64,000 bases of DNA from Sphaerolaimus hirsutus. Taxonomy: Eukaryota > Nematoda > Chromadorea > Monhysterida > Sphaerolaimidae. The translations under genes and the position numbers were made by a program. The DNA lies in NCBI GenBank assembly GCA_964036195.1, contig OZ038452.1, forward strand, positions 14,192,704 through 14,256,703, written 5' to 3'. Below the pieces are notes generated by a model, which worked only from the letters and a program-made list of their open reading frames with translations, made no database searches and was not told the DNA's origin. Below, one piece after another: positions 58,463 through 64,000 of the stretch; position 1 is the stretch's first letter, and each line of letters starts with the position of its first letter.

Positions 58463-59683
58463 GAACTAGGGTTCAAACGGGATTGACTTTTTGGGATCGG
58501 GGTCGGGATGGATTTTTTGAGATTTCGGGATCGGGATCGGGATTGACCCTTTGGGATTGGGATCTGTATTGGCTTTTTGAGATTGTTCTGATCGGGATCG
58601 GGATTGACCCTTCGGGATCGGGATTTTAGCCAAAAAATTTGTTCTCAAGAGATAATCTATCAGAAAATTGTCTAAACGCACGTAAACTGATGTCATCATG
58701 TGGGATAAAATGGATTCATGGCATTGGCTTTTGGCTGGTGTTTGTGTTGACACCAGTGTCTACTATAATTATACATATATTTACAGACATATTTATACTT
58801 AAATTCATGGTAATGGGCACTACATTAAGTACATTTATAGCATCTCTATGTAGGGTTCAAACGGGATTGACTTTTCGGGATCGGGATCGGGATTCACTTT
58901 TTGAGATTTCGGGATCGGGATTGGGGTTTCGGGATTGGGATCGGGATTGGCTTTTTGAGATTTCAGGATCGGGATCGGGATTGGCCAAGGTTGGGGTCAT
59001 GGGATTGGGATCGGGATTGGCATTTTTTCAGGATCGGGATTGGGGTCTAGGGATAGTGATTTTCGTCACTGTTCTGGCATTCACAGTTGTTCATAAAGTC
59101 TCAAAACACTGTTGGATGCCAGAAAAGTGACATAAAATGGACGCTGGGGGTTTGCGTCCCCATTTTTGCACGCAAAAATGTCATTTTTTTCACTTTTTAT
59201 AATTTTCACTATTTTTTCCGGGATCGGGGTCCCGGACTTGGGAGATTCTCGGGATCGGGATTGGGATTTGAAAGTTCTTGGGATCGGGATCGGGATTGGT
59301 ATTTTTGGATTTCGGGATCGGGACTGCTAAATCCCGGAATTTCACGGGATCCGGGATCGGGATCGGGATCCCGTTTGAATATCTATGCCAATATATTTAG
59401 CAGAGATACAAACACTGAGGTGGGGGACTGCGCGCTTGCGTGCAAGATTTTGCAAACTGCAAGCAAATATGTGATAAAAAATTGCCATTCCTGGCATATT
59501 TTATGTCTGGTTGGGGGCAATGAATTTTTGCGGGATCGGGATTGGGATTGTAAATTTCAAAATTTCGGGATCAGGATTGGGATCGGGTTTGCATTTTTCA
59601 GATTTCGGGATCAGGATTGAGGTTACGGGATCAGGACCACAAAATCCCAAAAATTTTCGGGATCGGGATCCCGTTTGGACCCT
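58463..59683. repeat. GGGATCGGGATCGGG repeat cluster of the TAGGGTTCAAACGGG family
   Basis: Starts such as TAGGGTTCAAACGGGATTG (58467, 58853) and ends such as ATCCCGTTTGAATATC and ATCCCGTTTGGACCCTA (59370-59395, 59668-59683) enclose many GGGATCGGGAT units with TTTTTGAGATTTC linkers. At least two elements appear merged or nested. ORFs rich in RDRDWD or GSGLG only translate the unit. Confidence 0.7.
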
Positions 59684-60237
59684 ACCCCCAACCCCGCACC
59701 CTTTCCTACCCCCAGGTTACGGTGCTGTGACACGGAAGAGATATTGAATGACCTGTAACTGGCATTTATGTTACACATATTACCGTACTGTGTCTTATCT
59801 ACTTTTTACTGTGTTATTCTGAAATATTGAATACGTTTTGAAAAATTCACATAATTCATTGCATGTTTTAAGAACGATTGTCGTCTGTACTTGTGCATGT
59901 TTGGGATTAGTGGCCATTTTTAAAACATTTTCCTTAATTTTTGAAAGAAATGCGGCCAAAATATTCTGCATATCTGCACATGCCAAGTGCACATATGTAT
60001 ATTTACCTATATCTGAAGATCATCTGTTTCTATCGAATTTATGGGTTTGAGGCTTTATTCTCCTATTACCTAGGGTTTTTTTGAAAAAAGGGTGTTTAAA
60101 AAACAACTTTTTGCTGCCTTGTTTGTTGAACCACCACGAATGTAGGTATTTGTGATCTGTAGGTTGTTTGATGTTTCATTTGCAAAATTTAAGTTTGAAC
60201 TGAACCATTTTTGTGCCACCCTCACTAGGGTGACAGG

Positions 60238-61013
60238 TAGGGCTCGAACTCGACTTGACTCGACTTGACTCGTGACTAGAGGGTAAAACAGGGTACCGAC
60301 TCGACTCGTCTGACTCGACCGGAAAAATATGGCCCAAACTCGAGACTCGAGGTTTTTGCCTGACTCGACTCGAAATTTTGGCAAATTTCGAGTCAGGGTT
60401 TCCATTGAATAATGTACTAAAAAATTTTATTTTGATATGAACTTTTTAACACATTTTTCAAAAATCTTGCGCGCGAGCACGCATTTCCATACCACATGTG
60501 TGATATATTGCCGATTGGCTTGGCGTATGTATTGAATGGTGTTAGAACTCAAATTCTTGTTACCATACAATTCTACATAATGAAATACACACACCATCCA
60601 TGATATACACACATCCTTAAATGCATTGCAGAATGTTGGCACTGTTCCAAAAAAATGCTGTAAAAGATGTTAATTATCCATCCGTAGGCTGATTTTTTTT
60701 TTGCAACTTTATTTGTAGCCACATGAGTGATAAAAAGTTCTATTTTTGCTTTATCTTGATATTTAAATGAATTGTTGGCATTTAGACTTCATTAAGTGTG
60801 TGTGAAAACATTGGAAGAGAAACCAGTATCAAAAATTTCTGCAAGGGTCATACCAAAAAGTAATGCATCCGACTCGACTCAAGACTCGAGATTTTTGCCA
60901 GACTCGACTCGACTTTTCACTGGCTTGCCTGACTCGACTCGCCGACTCGACCGGAAAAAATTTGGGGTTGCGACTCGAACTCGAGTTTGAAAAAAATCGA
61001 GTTTTGTGCTCTA
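60238..61013. mobile_element. hAT-like MITE, GACTCGACTCG family, copy 2
   Basis: The left end is TAGGGCTCGAACTCGAC and the right end is TCGAGTTTTGTGCTCTA. An exact 8-bp duplication GTGACAGG lies at 60230-60237 and 61014-61021. It aligns by eye with 23343-24115 over nearly its full length, with scattered substitutions and small indels. Confidence 0.88.
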
Positions 61014-61266
61014 GTGACAGGCGGTATGGCCGTGCGGTAAATTGTATGGTACGGTAAGTATTTCATTTTGCGGTAAACGGTACGGTACGGTAAATTTCTA
61101 AAAGTGTGGTAAACGGTATGGTACGGTAAATTCCCCAAAAATGCGGTACAGTGTGGTAAATTCTGCCACCCCCCCTCACCATCTCTGTAAAATTAGACTA
61201 CAGATGCCCGCAGTTTTGAATTGTGAACGTGTGACGTGACGGTTTTCCAAAAGTGTGACTGAGATG

Positions 61267-61777
61267 CAGAGTTGTTAAAAATACTGAACTTTTTCATGTG
61301 AATTTAAAGTATTTTTTACTCACCCCTTGAGTATAGAATTCATAGTAATTTTTGTACTTTTACTTGTGTGTAACATGAGTAAAATACTTCTTCTCTGGGA
61401 AACATCAAAGTGCGTATTTTTGAGCCATTTGTCCCAATTTCCACTCAAAACCACTTATATTCATACCTCTTCAAATTTGCTAGTTCATGTGCATTTTGTC
61501 TATTTGCACCTACTTTTGGCTATCTATCTGCTCATATACCTACTTTTTCGGCTATATATCTGCTTATATACCTCTTTTTACTATTGTAACTATTTTTGGC
61601 TTCTTTCTCTCGTTTTCCCTTCTATAGCTTGAAGAAGCCCATATAAAACCACTCTGAAATACGTTTTCTGTACTCGATTACTTTCAAAAAGTATATGTAA
61701 AAGTGGGTACAGGTGCTTTTTCAAAGCAAATGTAGCCGTATTTTTTGAGTAAGTGTAGATTCGTTTTAACAACTATG
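61267..61777. mobile_element. hAT-like MITE, CAGAGTTGTTAAAA family
   Basis: The ends are CAGAGTTGTTAAAAATAC and TTTTAACAACTATG. The flanks CTGAGATG and CTGAAATG agree at 7 of 8 bases. The middle (TTTTGGCTATCTATCTG and CTATATATCTG) recalls the GATAGATAGC family, pointing to a composite origin. Confidence 0.75.
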
Positions 61778-62672
61778 CTGAAATGTTCGGCACTGATTCA
61801 CAGAGTATTTTTGCAATTTCACATTCAAGTCAATGTTAGAGTCAACATAAAACTTGATTTTTTGGCAGAGATCACCACTTGCCATGCATCCTATGGGTAA
61901 CCACTAGTGATGGAAAAGCACCTAGAAAAATGGTAAATACCTACCTGGTGGTAATGGCACCATCGCGCCATCCAGATAAATGGCGCTAGGCACCAGAGAA
62001 CATGGTGCTATGGCACGTTCTGAAAAAATGCAGAAACAATGGCGCCGACAATTTTGGCATGTTTATCTAAACGTAAACATATTTAGGTACACAGCAGCGG
62101 TGTGATTTATGTACCTATTCTCATGATTGTAAATAAAAAGCAAAATACCGTTTTCTTCTAATAAAAGAGCGCCGTTTTTCATCAACTTGTTTCGTGCCCT
62201 TCTATTGGAGGCTGTCGTTTTTTTTCTCCAACTTTTTCACACATTTTGGAATACAAGTTTGTTTTTATGAAACTTTAGCAACATTTTCATATCAGAGTAT
62301 CAATTTCATCAAATTAGAATTTATTTAGCATCACGTTTGAGCATCATATTGAGAAACTGGCAGTGAACTGGAACTGTGAGTATTTACATTTAGTATTCTT
62401 GTTTGTGCCAATTGTTTACAAATACAAAGATTAGGTAGTGAAATTCGCTGCACGTAAATATGTTTGATTTTACCCTGCACGTGAATATGTCAACGAAAAC
62501 CGGGAATCGCTGTAATCGATAAAAATGAGTCGTTTGCGTCAAAAATTGGCACAAACAAGAATATTTTACTAAGTGTGAATACGTGCGCAGTTTCAGTTCA
62601 CTGCCAGTTTATAAAAAATCCACACCAAAAAAAACAGGAAGACCCGGAATCGCTAAAAAAAAATTATTCAAA

Positions 62673-64000
62673 ATGTCGTCTGGAAAAGCTGATTGCATTG
62701 GCCCCACAGATGTAACTTTTTTGGAAGTACAAAATGTGCTACAAGAGTCACTCGGCACTCAAAGTGAAATTGTAGAGTGGAAGTCGAAAGAGATTGGAAA
62801 GGGTGCGTTGGAACAGCGTGTATTTCATGTATATCTACCGTATCACATCTGAATAGTGAACCAGAGTTGATTTCACTATCGGATAATTTACTGTAGTTTT
62901 GCAAATGACTTCAATCACCAAAATAATATACCGTATATCCTTGAATAAGTTCCCAGGGGAATTATTATTTCGTCAGAAGTTTTTTTTTTGGGGGGGGGAG
63001 TTATTTTTTCCTCAGAACTTTCACTTTATTCCTTGCGTGAATGCATTCCATCAACTCATGTAATCCAGTTATCGAACAGTTCAAAAACAAGGTTTTCATG
63101 CTAAATTTAGTGTTCATCAGCATCTGAATCATTCAAGTACACGTTGGGGATACACATCAAATACCCAGAGGGGGGAGTTATTCAAGGGGAGAAGTTTTTT
63201 TTTCCTCACCTGGCTTTGCTGTGTCCAATTTCAACAAAAATGGCATGTCATTTCGTCAGAAAGCATATTTCATGAATGAGTTGATAAAAGCATGCTTTAA
63301 TATTTTGACGAAATGTTATCCCCATTGAAAAGTTCCCCCTAAAAAATGTCTGATGGAAAAAGTCCCTTATGGGAATTGTTCAAGCAGGTAAATATGCTAC
63401 CCAGGGACGTATCCAAGATTTTTGAGCGGGGGGGGGGCTGCTTGTTTACGGGGGCCGGCGAACGGGGGCCCCCCCCCCCTAAAATTTTTCCCTAAATAGG
63501 GACGGAAAGGCGTTTTGGCGCTAGCGCCATACGAAGGCGCCACGCCATGGCGCTATTGGCGTTGGCGCCAGCGCCAGGAACCGCTTTGTATGTATGTAAA
63601 TATGCATACATATACAGCGAAATTTGGAAAAATCTGTTCATTTCCAAGGAAATTGGTTTTCGGGGGCCGATCCGCTGTAAATACAATGCATGGGCAAGAA
63701 ATTGCGCGCTTGCGCGCAAAAATTTTTAAGAACTATCGAAAAATATATAGGAAAAGTGGCATTTTCCGGGACTTTTTAGGTCTCACCCCGGGAAGGGGGG
63801 GGGCTGCAGCCCCCCCCCCGCCCCCCCCCCCTGGATACGTCCTTGATGCTACCTACTTTCACAACACTCAGGCAAGGGATTTGTATCGCATTTGGCACAA
63901 CTCCAACTAAATTGGCAGCCAGAAAATGCAGCCTTGCCCAAAACTGTCGCAGTGAAAATTCCCGATTTGAGTAATTTCAAAACTGCATTTTTGGGAACAG
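62673..64000 (+). CDS. CHK/DUF1679-like kinase, N-terminal exons (runs off window)
   Basis: Exon 1 is 62673-62802, starting at the first ATG of its frame; exon 2 is 63872 to the window edge. They join in phase to about 86 residues. The start resembles nematode DUF1679 proteins and other CHK/ecdysteroid-kinase-like phosphotransferases: VTFLEVQNVLQESLGTQS, then the glycine loop EIGKGKGFVSHL spanning the splice junction, then LPKTVAVKIP with the expected ATP-binding lysine of the kinase fold. These enzymes phosphorylate small molecules such as choline-like or steroid substrates; the substrate is unknown here. The catalytic (Brenner) and DFG-like motifs would lie downstream, outside the window. 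The intron holds an ACCGTATT-type element and a hAT-like MITE. Confidence 0.75.
62928..63395. repeat. ACCGTATT-family element in the kinase-like gene intron
   Basis: The left end is ACCGTATATCCTTGAATAAG and the right end reads GGAATTGTTCAAGCAGGTAA. G-run interiors and TTATTCAAGGGG units match the inner element at 13760-14208, including the sequence near CACTTTATTC. It is less well preserved at its right end, next to the MITE at 63402. Confidence 0.6.
63402..63845. mobile_element. hAT-like MITE, CAGGGACGTATCCAGG family
   Basis: It starts CAGGGACGTATCCAAG and ends CCTGGATACGTCCTTG. An exact 8-bp duplication ATGCTACC lies at 63394-63401 and 63846-63853. It has a central TATGTATGTAAATATGCATAC hairpin and GCGCGCTTGCGCGC, and it is probably the best-preserved full copy in the window. 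Its right edge is 26 bp before exon 2 of the kinase-like gene. Confidence 0.88.

Larger units (their letters stand above)
52380..62672. other. Gene-poor 10-kb region, almost all repeats
   Basis: No secure exon was found. The N-terminal exons of the Nup58-like gene could be hidden here but no FG-rich exon was seen. Contents in order: a GTTGTTGTTGTTGTT microsatellite (52645-52670), the TCAAGT tandem array, the perfect inverted repeat, unique AT-rich DNA (about 55300-57000), and a cluster of hAT-like elements and GGGATCGGGATCGGG repeats from 57.4 kb. A short GC-rich stretch at 57209-57290, preceded by TTCGTCGCAG, has exon-like composition but no recognisable product. Confidence 0.45.

Noticed and set aside
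58639..59747. Long plus-strand ORFs rich in RDRDWD and SGSGLG
   Set aside because: They are translations of GGGATCGGGATT repeats with no start context or splice pattern.

Overview
The window is nuclear DNA of an invertebrate animal. The genes are split into many short GC-rich, codon-structured exons with GT/AG introns, and the exons sit in AT-rich DNA packed with non-autonomous DNA transposons. No operons, ribosome binding sites, rRNA, tRNA or CRISPR were seen. A partial gene at the right edge resembles the CHK-like kinase family DUF1679, which is best known from nematodes. This hints at a nematode or a related ecdysozoan, but the species cannot be fixed from the sequence.

Seven genes are supported by exon chains whose reading phase closes at nearly every junction. 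They are: a spen/RBM15-like RNA-binding protein (minus, 1575-3762, 3' part off the window); a typical 2-Cys peroxiredoxin with an unusual cysteine-rich N-terminus (plus, 5082-7021, complete); a PGAM5-type mitochondrial phosphatase (plus, 8843-12189, complete); a mitochondrial acetyl-CoA hydrolase/4-hydroxybutyrate CoA-transferase (plus, 20690-29305, 11 exons, complete); a divergent TMEM59-like type I membrane protein (plus, 41031-45413, 8 exons, complete); a Nup58-like nucleoporin (minus, 47043-52379, 5' part missing); and the first two exons of a DUF1679/CHK-like kinase (plus, 62673 to the edge). A small two-exon gene on the minus strand (4090-4555) is a weaker candidate. The genes look like unrelated housekeeping functions. 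Three of them (PGAM5, the CoA-transferase and possibly the peroxiredoxin) relate to mitochondria or redox, but nothing shows a shared pathway.

Between and inside the genes, most of the DNA is repeats. Reading the ends by eye shows several families of short, protein-less inverted-repeat elements, many with 8-bp target-site duplications as made by hAT-type transposases. Clear copies lie at 269-1344, 426-1131, 8198-8663, 8256-8621, 11228-11687, 18825-19724, 23343-24115, 28134-29026, 31779-32074, 34051-34521, 37778-38307, 39849-40296, 42251-42743, 47467-47823, 49530-50039, 57424-58038, 60238-61013, 61267-61777 and 63402-63845. Two tandem TTAA-flanked fold-back elements (25861-26677) look piggyBac-like. 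A further family has ends reading ACCGTATTTCCTCGAATA and G/C-run interiors. Elements are nested up to three deep. Several sit within 15-25 nt of a splice acceptor, and one appears to supply the stop codon of the Nup58-like gene.

Other structures are a perfect 226-bp inverted repeat at 54371-54856, a 1.2-kb tandem array of a TCAAGT-rich unit (about 53056-54262), and a pair of inverted tandem-repeat blocks near 39.6 and 40.7 kb. The most biologically interesting coding features are the metallothionein-like N-terminal extension of the peroxiredoxin and the Asn-run plus Met/His-rich insert with a PPxY tail in the TMEM59-like protein.
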